Shown here: one piece after another, positions 7,721 to 16,784 of the stretch
Layout: every line of letters begins with the position of its first letter
Position numbering within the stretch: the first letter of the stretch is position 1
From: an uncultured Atopobiaceae bacterium
GTDB taxonomy: Bacteria; Actinomycetota; Coriobacteriia; Coriobacteriales; Atopobiaceae
DNA: 64,000 nt
NCBI GenBank assembly: GCA_944322145.1
Contig: CALUNW010000008.1
Coordinates: forward strand, 1-64,000
Direction of reading: 5' to 3'
Made by a program: the position numbers and the translations under genes
The notes under the pieces: model-generated
What the model was told of the DNA's origin: nothing
The model's database searches: none
What the model saw: only the letters and a program-made list of their open reading frames with translations

Positions 7721-9949
7721 TCACATGAGGCGCGTGCGCTCCAGGCGGTGCTCAAACCACTCGTTCAGGCGGATCACGGGACGGCGCAGCACCAGGCCCA
7801 GGAGCAGCGCCGGCACCAGGTAGGCGAGAAGAACGCCCAGCTCGCGCCAGAAGTCTCCGTCCCAGACCCCAAACATCGCCGCCCGCAGCGCCGCCTCGCT
7901 GTGCACAAACGGCAGCCACGAGTAGACCGCCTGGAACGGAGCGGGCAGCATCTCGGGCGGGAACGTGCCGCCCGAGCCGGCCACCTGGACCACCATGAGC
8001 ACCACGGCAACGGCCTTGCCCACGTCGCCAAAGGACGCCGTGAGCGAGAAGATCAAGTTGACGTAGACGAGCGACGACGCCAGGCACGCAAGCAGCATGA
8101 GCCACGGGTGCTCGCACTGAACTCCCAGGTAGAAGAGGTCTCCGCCGCAGATGAGCGCCGCCTGGGCCAGCCCCACGACAACAAAGAGCGCAAGGCGTCC
8201 CACGTAGGCCTGCGCGTGCGAGCAGCCCGTCTCCTCGAGCGCGGCCTCGGAGGGCTTCGCGCGCACCAGCGCCGCGAGCACCACCCCGCCGATCCAGATG
8301 GCAAGCGTCGTGTAGAAGGGCGCCATGGCCGAGCCGTTGTTCTCAACGGGAAACACCGCCGTGCGCTCGACCGAGACCGGCGCCGCCACAAACTCGGCGA
8401 GCCCCTCCGGGCCAGACGCCAGAACCTCCCTCACTTGCCGCGCGTCGCCCGAGTCAAGCGCGGAGCGCAGCCGCTCGTGCAGGCCATCGAGCTTCTCGGC
8501 CGCCGCGTCCAGGCTGTCCGCGGTCTCGTCGAGGTCGTCGCGCGCCCCGGCGAGCCCGTCGCTCGCGTCCTTTGCCGCGGAGCCCACGGCCGCAAGGGTC
8601 CCGGCGAGGTTTCCCTCGATCGCGTCCGCCTGCTCGGCGGCCTCGGCCACCTGCCCAGCAAGGTTCCCGAGGCTGCCGCGCACCTCGTCGTCGTAGAGCT
8701 GCCCCGCGCCGCCCACCGCCGTGCGCGCCTCGTCCACGAGGCCCTTAAGCCGCTCGCGCGCCTCCTCGGCGTCCGCTGCCCCGGCGTCGAGGTCGCCCAT
8801 CGTCTGGCCCAGCCCGTCAGAGAGGTCGCGCAGCTCAACGAGCGCCCGGTCAACGCGGTCGCGCAGACCGCCCACGCCCGCAATCGCGCTGCCGAGCCCC
8901 TCGCGCACGGGGCTGCCCTCGGGAAGCGTCCCCTCGAGCTCGCGCATGAGGTCGAGCTGCTCCCCAAGCGCGCCGTCCAGCCGCTCGAGCGCATCGATCT
9001 GCTCGCCTACGGCGTCCCGCGCGGCGGAGAGGCCCTTCTGGATCCTTGCCTCCTGCGCGCCCGCGACGTCGAGTGCATCGTCTATCGCTGCGTCCACTCC
9101 GTCGAGCCCCGCGCCCGCGGACTCGAGCGCGCCGGCCACGGACGTCTCTGCGTCGTCTATCGCCGACCCGGCCCCCGCAAGGCCCGACGCCGTCTCGCCG
9201 AGCACCTCGCCGGCGTCCGCCGTGGGGGAGAGCGCCGCGTCGGCCACCCCCGCGCCGCTGCCCAGAAGCCCGCGCGTCGACTCGAGCAGGTCCGCGAAGT
9301 CCCTCACGGAGCCCGCCGTTCCGGAGAGCGCGTCGGCGGAGTCCGTCACCGCGGCGTCGAGGCGCGCCGCGAGGCCCGTCACCGCGTCGTCGTCGAGCGC
9401 GGAGCCCAGCTCCTTGAGGGCGCCCGCGCCAACGGCGCTCACCGCCTCGGCAAATCCGGAGTCGATCTGCGCCATCACGGCCGAGGACGCCTTGTCGGTG
9501 ACTATGGTGGCGATGGCGTTTGCCTTCTCGTTCTGGTAGAAGCGCACCTCGGCACGGACGGGATCGGCGGAGAAGGTGGTCATCATGTCGCGCGAGAAGT
9601 CCGGCGGAATCACCACGGCCGCGTAGTACTCGCCCGAGCGCACGCCCTCGACGGCGTCGGCCTCCGAGGTGACCACGTACCCAATGGAGTCGGAACCCTG
9701 CAGCTCGGCCACCACGCGCTCGCCCATGTTGACGGTCAGGGGCACCAGCTCCCCGGAGTAGCCCTCGTCCTCGTTGGCAACGGCCACGCGGATGTTGCCC
9801 GTGTTGCCGTACGGGTCCCAGCTGCCCGCGATGTTGAACCACGCGTAGAAGGACGGCACGGCGACGATTCCCACAAAGACCACTAGTGCGATGGCGTTGG
9901 CCCGCACGTGACGCGCGTCGCGGCGCACAAGCTCCCAGACCCCTCTCAT
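7721..9949 (-). CDS. YhgE/Pip family membrane protein (second of pair)
   Basis: This 742-residue protein has the architecture of the YhgE/Pip family. One N-terminal membrane segment (NAIALVVFVGIVAVPSFYAW) is followed by an extracellular domain with FYQNEKANAIA, a long Ala/Asp-rich helical and coiled-coil region (about residues 180-560), and five C-terminal ABC-2-type membrane segments. Family members include a lactococcal phage infection protein and the T7SS-linked EsaA; the general role is export or envelope-related. The start overlaps the stop of the upstream paralogue (ATGA), so the two are cotranslated and probably form a heteromer. A TetR gene is divergent. Confidence 0.88.
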   Translation of the reverse strand: MRGVWELVRRDARHVRANAIALVVFVGIVAVPSFYAWFNIAGSWDPYGNTGNIRVAVANEDEGYSGELVPLTVNMGERVVAELQGSDSIGYVVTSEADAVEGVRSGEYYAAVVIPPDFSRDMMTTFSADPVRAEVRFYQNEKANAIATIVTDKASSAVMAQIDSGFAEAVSAVGAGALKELGSALDDDAVTGLAARLDAAVTDSADALSGTAGSVRDFADLLESTRGLLGSGAGVADAALSPTADAGEVLGETASGLAGAGSAIDDAETSVAGALESAGAGLDGVDAAIDDALDVAGAQEARIQKGLSAARDAVGEQIDALERLDGALGEQLDLMRELEGTLPEGSPVREGLGSAIAGVGGLRDRVDRALVELRDLSDGLGQTMGDLDAGAADAEEARERLKGLVDEARTAVGGAGQLYDDEVRGSLGNLAGQVAEAAEQADAIEGNLAGTLAAVGSAAKDASDGLAGARDDLDETADSLDAAAEKLDGLHERLRSALDSGDARQVREVLASGPEGLAEFVAAPVSVERTAVFPVENNGSAMAPFYTTLAIWIGGVVLAALVRAKPSEAALEETGCSHAQAYVGRLALFVVVGLAQAALICGGDLFYLGVQCEHPWLMLLACLASSLVYVNLIFSLTASFGDVGKAVAVVLMVVQVAGSGGTFPPEMLPAPFQAVYSWLPFVHSEAALRAAMFGVWDGDFWRELGVLLAYLVPALLLGLVLRRPVIRLNEWFEHRLERTRLM

Positions 9950-12540
9950 CGCGCCTCGCCTCCCTTCTCGGCCCGCGCGGCGTCCTCGGCCAGCGCGACC
10001 AGCTCGTCTCTGTCCATCCGTGCCAGCCCGGCGCGCTCCGCCAGCCGCTCGTGCACGTACTCCAGCCAGATGAGGTACGCGCTCGCGGCAACCAGGGAGA
10101 CCACCCACAGGCTCAGCAGCAACAGCTTTGCCGGATGGGCAAAGAGCAGGGCGAGAAGGGCCAGCGGCACGGCCAGCAGCGCCACGACGCCGCGCCGCAC
10201 GCGGCGCGGGTACGCCAGCTCAAAGCGCGCGGCCCGTGCCAGGAACGCCTCGCGGTGGGCGGGGGAGGAGGCGAGCGCGTCCACCAGGAGCGCCAGGCGC
10301 CCGGCGTCCTTCTCGCCGTCACGCTCGGTCACAAGGAGGTCCGTCTGGGCCATCTTGCGGTCAAAGAGCGCGTTTGCCCCGAGGAGCCTCCTTCTGGCAA
10401 CCACGCCCAGAAGCAGCGCGGGAACGGCAAAGAGCGCAAGGACGGCGAGGTCGCGCGCGTAGTTTGTGCCATAGAAGCCCGCCACCGCCTCGCGCATGGC
10501 GCCGATCCCGTAGGTGAAGGGGAGCCACGGCCCCAGCGCTCGGAAGAAGGCGGGCTGCATCTGGATGGGGTAGAGGCCGGATGCCCCGGGGATCTGCAGC
10601 ACCACCAGCAGCACCGCGAGCGCCTTGCCAACGTGCTTGAGCGCCACGGCGAGCGAGTAGACCACGAGCACGTAGACCAGCGACGCCTCCATGCCCGCGA
10701 GCACAAACGCAACGGGGGAGACGCACTGGACGCCAAGCGCCAGGTCGCCCACGCAGCACGTCAGGGCCTGCACCTGGCCGAGGAGGGCGAGCAGGAGCCA
10801 GCGCCCAAAGAACGCCTGCGTGGGCGTGACCTCGACGTCGCCCAGCCCCTCGCGGTCCACCTCTAGCTTGTAGATGGCCACGAGCACGAAGCCGCCCACC
10901 CACAGCGCGAGGTTGGTGTAGAACGGCGCCACCCCGGAGCCGTAGTTGGCAACGGGGAACACCGGCTCGTCGACCATCTGGACCGGCGAGCCCAGCGCCG
11001 CGCCCGTGGAGGCGGGGTCGAGGGAGAGGACGTCGCCCACGGCGGGCAGGGCCCGTGCGCTCTGCACGGCGGCGAGGTCGTCTGCCAGCGCGCCCATGCG
11101 ATCGGCGGAGCCCCTCAAGGAGTCGGCGGTTTCCGCCAGGGTGGACTGGCTCTGGGCGAGAAGCGCGTCGAGCTGGGCCAGCCCGGCGTCCGCCTGCTCG
11201 ATCATCGGCACGAGCGAGCCGGTTCCGCCGGCAAGGCGACCGCCCGCGTCCGCGAGGGCGTCGAGCGCGGAGGAGAGCTCGGGTGCCGCGCCCGTGGCGA
11301 GGTCCGTCCGCAGGGCGTCGAGCGAGCCCGTGCCCGCCTGGACGGCGTCGTTTACCGAGGTGGCGAGCCCGTCCACGCTCTTGGCCCCGTCGCTCACCTC
11401 GTTGCTTATCCCCTGGAGCTCGTCGAGGGCGGAGGCCTGCCCGCTGGCAAGCCCCTCGAGAAGCGCCACCTGTTCGTCGAGCGCGGAGACCACCTGCTGC
11501 TGGAGGGCGCGCTGCGCGTCGTCGGCGGGCTCGAGGGAGGCGACCTTGTCGCGCGCCGCCCCGAGCGACTCCGCCATGCCCGCTACGTCGCCATTTGCCA
11601 CCCGCAGGCGCGAGAGCGCCGCGTCGAGGCGCCCCTGCGCCCAGCCCACGTCCCCGGCGATGCGGCCGATGTCCTGGCTCGCCGTCGAGGACAGCCCGGA
11701 GATCGCGGAGGCGCCCTCGCCCAGCCTCTCGTCAAGGCCGCGGGCAAAGGAGCGCAGCCCCTCGCGCGCGTCGGCAAGAGACCCGAGCGCGGAGTCCATC
11801 GACGAGGCGAGCCCTCCCGCCGCGTCCGCCGTGGCGGAGAGCGTCTTTCGCGCGCGGCCCACGGCCTCGCGGGCCGCACCCACGGTCCCGTCCGCGCCCT
11901 CGAGGGAGTCCGCCAGGTCGTCGAGGCGCCCCTGCGTGGCGCGGAGGCTCCTCAGCGCGGACGACCTCGCCCCGTCGACGTCCCCCGCGGCGGACCCCAC
12001 CGCGCCCTGGAGCCTCTGCGTGACGGTCTCCCCGGCGAGCGACACAAACTGCCCGGCGATCTGGTCCTCGAGCGTGGTCGCCCCCGTGTCCGTCACCTTG
12101 GGCGCCACCGCGTTGGCCTTCTCGTTGACGTAGTAGCCAATGCGGGCCTGCGTGGGGTGGCCGTCCAGCACGCCCGCGAGGGTCGAGGTGAAGTCGGGCG
12201 GTATGACAAAGGCGGCGTAGTAGCGGCCGGCGCGGACGCCTTCGAGCGCCTCGTCCTGGTCCACGAAGGTCCAGCCGAGCTGGTGGTTCTCCTCGAGCCT
12301 CTCCCTTACCATGTCGCCGGCGTTGACCTCTCCCATGCCGGGGACCTCGGCGCCTTTGTCCTCCACGACCACGGCCACGGGCACGGTGGAGGTGCTCTGG
12401 TACGGGTCCCAGTTGGCAAGGATGTTCACCCACGCGTAGAGCGCGGGGACGAGGCAGACCCCAACCGCCACCACCAGGGCGACGGGGCTTGCCGCCAGGC
12501 GCTTGAGGTCGCGGCCGAGGATGCGCGCGATGGTTCCCAT
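9946..12540 (-). CDS. YhgE/Pip family membrane protein (first of pair)
   Basis: This 864-residue paralogue of the downstream gene has an N-terminal membrane segment (residues ~15-38), then YYVNEKANAVAPKVTD, a long coiled-coil domain rich in Ala, Ser, Asp and Leu, five C-terminal membrane segments, and an extra ~120-residue cytoplasmic/membrane tail absent from the partner. ATG at 12540 has a GGGAG site. It is the first gene of the operon, and the TetR-type regulator lies divergently 181 bases away. Paired YhgE genes under TetR control resemble transport or efflux modules. The cargo is unknown. Confidence 0.88.
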   Translation of the reverse strand: MGTIARILGRDLKRLAASPVALVVAVGVCLVPALYAWVNILANWDPYQSTSTVPVAVVVEDKGAEVPGMGEVNAGDMVRERLEENHQLGWTFVDQDEALEGVRAGRYYAAFVIPPDFTSTLAGVLDGHPTQARIGYYVNEKANAVAPKVTDTGATTLEDQIAGQFVSLAGETVTQRLQGAVGSAAGDVDGARSSALRSLRATQGRLDDLADSLEGADGTVGAAREAVGRARKTLSATADAAGGLASSMDSALGSLADAREGLRSFARGLDERLGEGASAISGLSSTASQDIGRIAGDVGWAQGRLDAALSRLRVANGDVAGMAESLGAARDKVASLEPADDAQRALQQQVVSALDEQVALLEGLASGQASALDELQGISNEVSDGAKSVDGLATSVNDAVQAGTGSLDALRTDLATGAAPELSSALDALADAGGRLAGGTGSLVPMIEQADAGLAQLDALLAQSQSTLAETADSLRGSADRMGALADDLAAVQSARALPAVGDVLSLDPASTGAALGSPVQMVDEPVFPVANYGSGVAPFYTNLALWVGGFVLVAIYKLEVDREGLGDVEVTPTQAFFGRWLLLALLGQVQALTCCVGDLALGVQCVSPVAFVLAGMEASLVYVLVVYSLAVALKHVGKALAVLLVVLQIPGASGLYPIQMQPAFFRALGPWLPFTYGIGAMREAVAGFYGTNYARDLAVLALFAVPALLLGVVARRRLLGANALFDRKMAQTDLLVTERDGEKDAGRLALLVDALASSPAHREAFLARAARFELAYPRRVRRGVVALLAVPLALLALLFAHPAKLLLLSLWVVSLVAASAYLIWLEYVHERLAERAGLARMDRDELVALAEDAARAEKGGEAR

Positions 12541-12637
12541 GAGAGGCTCCCTTGAGCGAGACGTGTTACGCGTTCAATGGCTCAAGAGGTACCCCGCGGG
12601 GCGAGTTTTATTCAGGAGTCCAATAATTTTGAGCCAA

Positions 12638-12654
12638 GTTCAAAACAACTGAAC
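12638..12654. promoter_or_regulatory. Candidate TetR operator in the yhgE/tetR divergent gap
   Basis: GTTCA and TGAAC form a perfect inverted repeat with 7 bases between. Nearby TTGAGCC (12630-12636) is the complement of GGCTCAA (12579-12585), giving a wider dyad in the same 181-base gap. Position between the YhgE operon and its divergent TetR gene fits autoregulation and repression of both. Confidence 0.5.
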
Positions 12655-12721
12655 AGATGCTAAGATTGACGCGTTGGCACGACGGCGCCTGGCGGCGCGG
12701 CACGAGGGAACGGAGAAGGAC

Positions 12722-13351
12722 ATGGCGGCAAGGCCCGGCACGGCAACGCCCAAGAGCGCGGCCACGCGCGAGAAGATCATGGCGGCCGCGACCTCCCTCA
12801 TGGCGGAGCGCGGCTCGGCGGACTTTCAGATGGCGGAGGTCTCCGCCCGCTGCGGCATGTCCAAGGGCTCGCTCTACTACTACTTCTCCGACCGCGCTGA
12901 GCTCGTTCGCGCGGTGCTCGACCGCGCGGTGGACGACCTGGTGGCAAGCGTCGAGAGGATCGTCTCCACGGCGCCCTCAGCAGCGGACTCCATCGCCGGC
13001 CTGCTCGACGCCCTCGCCGAGGCCACCCGCCCGGGAGGCCCGCTCATGCTGGCCGTTGCCGGGGCGGGTGCGGGCTCCGCTCCGGTCGAGGGGCCGCGCC
13101 TCGCGCGCATAGTGGGCGTGCTGGAGGCCCAGATCGAGCGCGCAAAGGCGGAGGGGCTCGTGCGCCCCGAGGTCAACGCGCGCCTCGCCGCGGCGGCGGT
13201 CGCGGGTGCCTTCCTGGTCTTTGAGCGGGTGGACGTGCGGGCAACCGCCGAGGACGTCCTGGGCCTCGCGCTCTGCGGGATCGGGACCAATGCAGGGCGG
13301 GAGAGGTTTGCGGGCGCGGGCTCGACCGCGGCGGCAGGCTCTGACGCCTAG
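12722..13351 (+). CDS. TetR/AcrR family transcriptional regulator
   Basis: This 209-residue protein has an N-terminal helix-turn-helix around residues 15-60 (TREKIMAAATSLMAERG, then CGMSKGSLYYYF, the typical TetR recognition helix) and a helical ligand-binding domain. ATG at 12722 was chosen because GGAGAAGG precedes it; an in-frame upstream ATG at 12674 lacks a site. It is divergent from the YhgE/Pip operon, which it most likely represses. Its stop overlaps the stop of the convergent LacI gene by three bases, leaving no room for a terminator. Confidence 0.9.
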   Translation: MAARPGTATPKSAATREKIMAAATSLMAERGSADFQMAEVSARCGMSKGSLYYYFSDRAELVRAVLDRAVDDLVASVERIVSTAPSAADSIAGLLDALAEATRPGGPLMLAVAGAGAGSAPVEGPRLARIVGVLEAQIERAKAEGLVRPEVNARLAAAAVAGAFLVFERVDVRATAEDVLGLALCGIGTNAGRERFAGAGSTAAAGSDA

Positions 13352-14370
13352 GCGACCGCCTCGCCCGCGGTGGACTCGCGAACGATAAGCTCCGTCTCGA
13401 GGACCATCGAGCGCGACCCCAGCTCGTATCCGGCGAGAAGGTCGATGAGAATCCTGCAGGCGGAGTAGCCCATGCGGTAGCGCGGCTGGTTGACCGTGGT
13501 GAGCGTGGGCGTGAGCATCGTGGAGAGCTCGGCGTTGTCAAAGCCCACGACCTTGAGGTCGCGCGGGATCTCTATGCCGGTGGTGTGGGCCGCGCGAACA
13601 ACCGCCGCGCCAAAGGTGTCCGAGACGGCAAAGATGCCGTCGGGGACCTCGCCGGAGTCAAAGAGGTGCGTGAGCGCGGAGTAGGCGAGCGCGTAGCTGT
13701 TGTCCGGGATCTGCAGGATCCAACCGGGAAGCACGCGCACGTCGCTTCTTGCCGTGGTGTCGAGAAACCCCTCGAGGCGCTCGCGCGAGAACTTGAACTC
13801 GTTGGAGCCCGCCACGATGGCGAGCCGCTTGCACCCGCAGGAGATGAGGTGCTCCGTCGCCCTGCTCGCCGCCAGGTGGTCGTCGATGGTGACGTAGGGC
13901 GCGTCAACGTCCGGGCGGCTCTCCGCGCACTGCACGAGCGGCACCACGGCCTCGACTGCCTGGATGGCCCTCGCCGAGAGGGGAGAGGTGGTGATGACGC
14001 CGCTCGCGCCGCAGCGGCGCAGCATCGAGCAAAACGAGCGGGCGGTCTCGTTGGTGATGTTGTCCCAGGAGATGAGCGTGTCGTAGCCGGCGTTGTTCGC
14101 GGCCACGCGCACGCCGTGGACGATCTCGCTGTAGAAGGGGTTGTCGAGCCAGGGGAGGTTGACCACCACGAGCCCGCGGCAGTCCGGGGACCCCTCGCGA
14201 TACTGATCGACCGGGCCGCCGTAGCCAAGGTTGCGGATGCTTGAGTTGATGCGTCCGAGCGTGCGGTCGTTGACGAGCTCGGGATGGTTGAGCGCGCGCG
14301 ACACCGTGGCGGGGGAGACCCCGGCGCTCTCGGCGATCTGCGCGATGGTGACCCTTCTGTTGACGGCCAT
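13348..14370 (-). CDS. LacI family transcriptional regulator
   Basis: This 340-residue repressor has an N-terminal helix-turn-helix and hinge (VTIAQIAESAGVSPATVSRALNH minus ends, residues 8-30; hinge to ~60). It continues into a periplasmic-binding-protein-like sensor domain ending in the dimer and ligand region (KVVGFDNAELSTMLTPTLTTV). It lies divergently from the oxidoreductase/ABC sugar operon, and two LacI-style inverted repeats lie between them, so local control is likely. The inducer is presumably the sugar carried by that transporter. ATG at 14370 has an AAGGGG site. Confidence 0.92.
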   Translation of the reverse strand: MAVNRRVTIAQIAESAGVSPATVSRALNHPELVNDRTLGRINSSIRNLGYGGPVDQYREGSPDCRGLVVVNLPWLDNPFYSEIVHGVRVAANNAGYDTLISWDNITNETARSFCSMLRRCGASGVITTSPLSARAIQAVEAVVPLVQCAESRPDVDAPYVTIDDHLAASRATEHLISCGCKRLAIVAGSNEFKFSRERLEGFLDTTARSDVRVLPGWILQIPDNSYALAYSALTHLFDSGEVPDGIFAVSDTFGAAVVRAAHTTGIEIPRDLKVVGFDNAELSTMLTPTLTTVNQPRYRMGYSACRILIDLLAGYELGSRSMVLETELIVRESTAGEAVA

Positions 14371-14465
14371 GGGGCCCCTTCCACGTGCTCGCGGGCGCTC
14401 CCGCCGGTCCTTCTCATCAGTATATTATGAACGGGCCGTGCCGAAGCGTTCCTAAAACAGCCTCA

Positions 14466-14482
14466 ATGAAAGAATCTTTCAT
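14466..14482. promoter_or_regulatory. Candidate LacI operator 1
   Basis: ATGAAAG-AAT-CTTTCAT is a perfect 7-3-7 inverted repeat 96 bases before the LacI start. TGAAA...TTTCA half-sites are typical of LacI/CcpA-type operators. It could autoregulate lacI and loop to operator 2. Confidence 0.55.
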
Positions 14483-14625
14483 AACAGCGGGTGAGCGCGA
14501 GAATACGTCGGCAAGCGGTAGCAAATGCAATTTCACCGGTAAAAACCTAACGTTCAGGGAATATCCGCGACGCGAAGAATGAAAACCTCATAGCATCGGT
14601 GCTGAAAGATATGCGGCATTACGAA

Positions 14626-14640
14626 TGAAAACTCGTTTCA
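14626..14640. promoter_or_regulatory. Candidate LacI operator 2
   Basis: TGAAA-ACTCG-TTTCA shares its half-sites with the palindrome at 14466, 160 bases away, and lies 45 bases before the first structural gene. Two matching sites in the 314-base divergent gap are what a LacI-type regulator of the sugar operon would need. The rest of the gap is AT-richer and carries no other feature I can support. Confidence 0.55.
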
Positions 14641-14684
14641 GCCAGTGGGACGGGGCGCCCGGCGCCCCAGACGAGGAGGTCGCA

Positions 14685-15725
14685 ATGGTCAGGATCGGCG
14701 TCATCGGCTGCGGAAAGATCTCTCAGGTCCGCCACATCCCCGAGTACGAGGCAAACCCCAACGCCCAGCTCGTCGGCCTCTTTGACGTGAACGTCGAGCG
14801 CGCCCGCGTCCTTGCGGCCGAGCACGGCTGCCGTGCCTACGACACCCTCGAGGATCTTCTCGCCGACCCCAAGATCGACGCCGTGAGCGTGTGCACCTCC
14901 AACGCCACGCACGCCGAGGCGACGATTGCCGCCCTGCGCGCCGGCAAGCACGTGCTGTGCGAGAAGCCCATGGCCACGACCATCGAGGACTGCGAGGCCA
15001 TGGTCGCGGCCGCGCGCGAGGCCGTCCGCGCCCTCATGATCGACCAGAACCAGCGCTTCGCCCGCGCCCACGTGCGCGCCAAGGAGCTGATCGACGCCGG
15101 CAGGATCGGCCGCGTCCTCACCTTCCGCACCACCTTCGGCCACGGCGGCCCCGAGACCTGGAGCATCGACCCCGGCACCGCCAGCTGGTTCTTCGACCCC
15201 AAGCGCGCCGCCATGGGCGCGATGGCCGACCTCGGCGTGCACAAGACCGACCTCGTCCAGTGGCTCATCGGCCAGCGCGTGGTCGCCGCCACGGCCAAGG
15301 TCGCCACGCTCGACAAGCGCGACGCGGCCGGCAACCTCGTGGGCGTGGACGACAACGCCCTCGCCATCTACCAGATGGACGGCGGCGCCCTGGGCACCAT
15401 GACGGCCAGCTGGACCTACTACGGCCCCGAGGACAACTCCACCGTCATCTACGGCACCGAGGGCGTCATGCGCATCTACGACGACCCCGCCCACTCCATC
15501 GAGCTCGACCTGCGCGGCGGCGAGACCGAGTACTACGACGTCGAGGCCATCCAGACCAACGACAACCAGACGGCATCCGGCGTGATCGACGCCTTCGTGG
15601 ACTGCATCGAGCGCAGCGCCGAGCCCCCGGTCTCCGGGGAGAGCGTGCTCGCCGCCATGCGCGCGGTCTTCGCGTGCGTGGAGTCGAGCGAGACGGGCAA
15701 GACGATCGAAGTGGCGCAGGGCTAG
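14685..15725 (+). CDS. Gfo/Idh/MocA family NAD(P)-dependent oxidoreductase
   Basis: This 346-residue protein has a Rossmann nucleotide-binding motif at its N-terminus (VRIGVIGCGKISQ) and the family's EKPMA motif near residue 96 (HVLCEKPMATT), where Lys is the catalytic base. It is followed by the C-terminal alpha/beta substrate domain (DLGVHKTDLVQWL). ATG at 14685 has a GAGGAGG site; an in-frame upstream ATG at 14625 has none and would overlap operator 2. It is first in a LacI-linked operon with a TIM-barrel protein and an ABC sugar importer. It probably oxidises a sugar, inositol or sugar-derivative substrate. Confidence 0.9.
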   Translation: MVRIGVIGCGKISQVRHIPEYEANPNAQLVGLFDVNVERARVLAAEHGCRAYDTLEDLLADPKIDAVSVCTSNATHAEATIAALRAGKHVLCEKPMATTIEDCEAMVAAAREAVRALMIDQNQRFARAHVRAKELIDAGRIGRVLTFRTTFGHGGPETWSIDPGTASWFFDPKRAAMGAMADLGVHKTDLVQWLIGQRVVAATAKVATLDKRDAAGNLVGVDDNALAIYQMDGGALGTMTASWTYYGPEDNSTVIYGTEGVMRIYDDPAHSIELDLRGGETEYYDVEAIQTNDNQTASGVIDAFVDCIERSAEPPVSGESVLAAMRAVFACVESSETGKTIEVAQG

Positions 15726-15757
15726 CCCCGCGGCCCTCTCGGAAAGGAGCTCACGAC

Positions 15758-16678
15758 ATGAAGATGGGATTCATCACCTCGCTTCTCGACGGCTGGACCT
15801 ACGAGGAGATGATCGACGAGGTCTCCCGCCTGGGCATCGAGTGCGTCGAGGTGGCGTGCTGGCCCCAGGGCAAGGCGGAGCGCAAGTACGGGGGCGTGAC
15901 CCACATCGACGTCGAGCGCGTGCTCGCCGATGACGCCTACGCCTCTCACATCCTCGATTATGCGGCCGAGAAGAGCGTGCGCATCTGCGCGCTCGCGTAC
16001 TACCCCAACAACCTCGACCCCGACCCCGAGCGCCGCCGCACCTTCAACGACCACCTGCTCGCCTGCATCGACGCAGCGTCCAAGCTCGGCGTGCCCAAGG
16101 TGACCACCTTCATCGGCCGCGTCACCGACAAGAGCCTCGAGGAGAACCTCGAGCTGCTGCCGGCGGTATGGGACCCCATCCTCGAGCGAGCGGAGGAGAA
16201 GAACGTGCTCGTGTGCATCGAGAACTGCCCGATGTACTTCGACGCCACCAACTGGCCCGGCGGCCAGAACATCATGACCTCGCCCGCCAACTGGGAGCGC
16301 GTCTTCGACGTCCTGCCGAGCAAGAACCTGGGCCTTGCGCTCGACCCGAGCCACTTCGTGTGGCAGATGATCGACTGCGCCGCCGCAATCCGCGACTTTT
16401 CCGACAAGATCTTCCACGTCCACTTCAAGGACATCAAGCTCAAGCCCGAGGAGCTCGCCCGCCGCGGCACCATGGCCTACCCGCTCGACATCATGGAGCC
16501 CAAGATCCCTGGCCTGGGCGACGTCGACTGGGCGGACTTCGTCTCCCAGCTCACGATGGTCGGCTACGAGGGCGACGCCTGCATCGAGGTCGAGGACGCC
16601 TCCTTCGAGGGCAGCCGCGAGCGCCTCGTCAAGAGCATCGAGCTCTCCAAGCGCTACCTGGAGCAGTTCGTCATCTAG
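15758..16678 (+). CDS. Xylose-isomerase-like TIM-barrel sugar isomerase/epimerase
   Basis: This 306-residue protein belongs to the AP-endonuclease-2/xylose-isomerase-like TIM-barrel group. Metal-binding residues of the fold are visible: Glu in LVCIENCP, Asp/His in LALDPSHF, His in IFHVHFKD and the final Glu in CIEVED. Enzymes paired with Gfo/Idh dehydrogenases in this way usually isomerise or epimerise the keto-sugar or act in inositol-like catabolism. ATG at 15758 has a GGAAAGGAG site, 32 bases past the dehydrogenase. Confidence 0.88.
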   Translation: MKMGFITSLLDGWTYEEMIDEVSRLGIECVEVACWPQGKAERKYGGVTHIDVERVLADDAYASHILDYAAEKSVRICALAYYPNNLDPDPERRRTFNDHLLACIDAASKLGVPKVTTFIGRVTDKSLEENLELLPAVWDPILERAEEKNVLVCIENCPMYFDATNWPGGQNIMTSPANWERVFDVLPSKNLGLALDPSHFVWQMIDCAAAIRDFSDKIFHVHFKDIKLKPEELARRGTMAYPLDIMEPKIPGLGDVDWADFVSQLTMVGYEGDACIEVEDASFEGSRERLVKSIELSKRYLEQFVI

Positions 16679-16784
16679 CAGCCTGACCCCCGCGCCAACC
16701 CCTGCGGCGCGGGGGCAGGGCCCTGCCCGCAGGAGGGCGGACGGGCCCGATAGAGCCCTATCGGAAACGGAAGGAAGGAAAACC

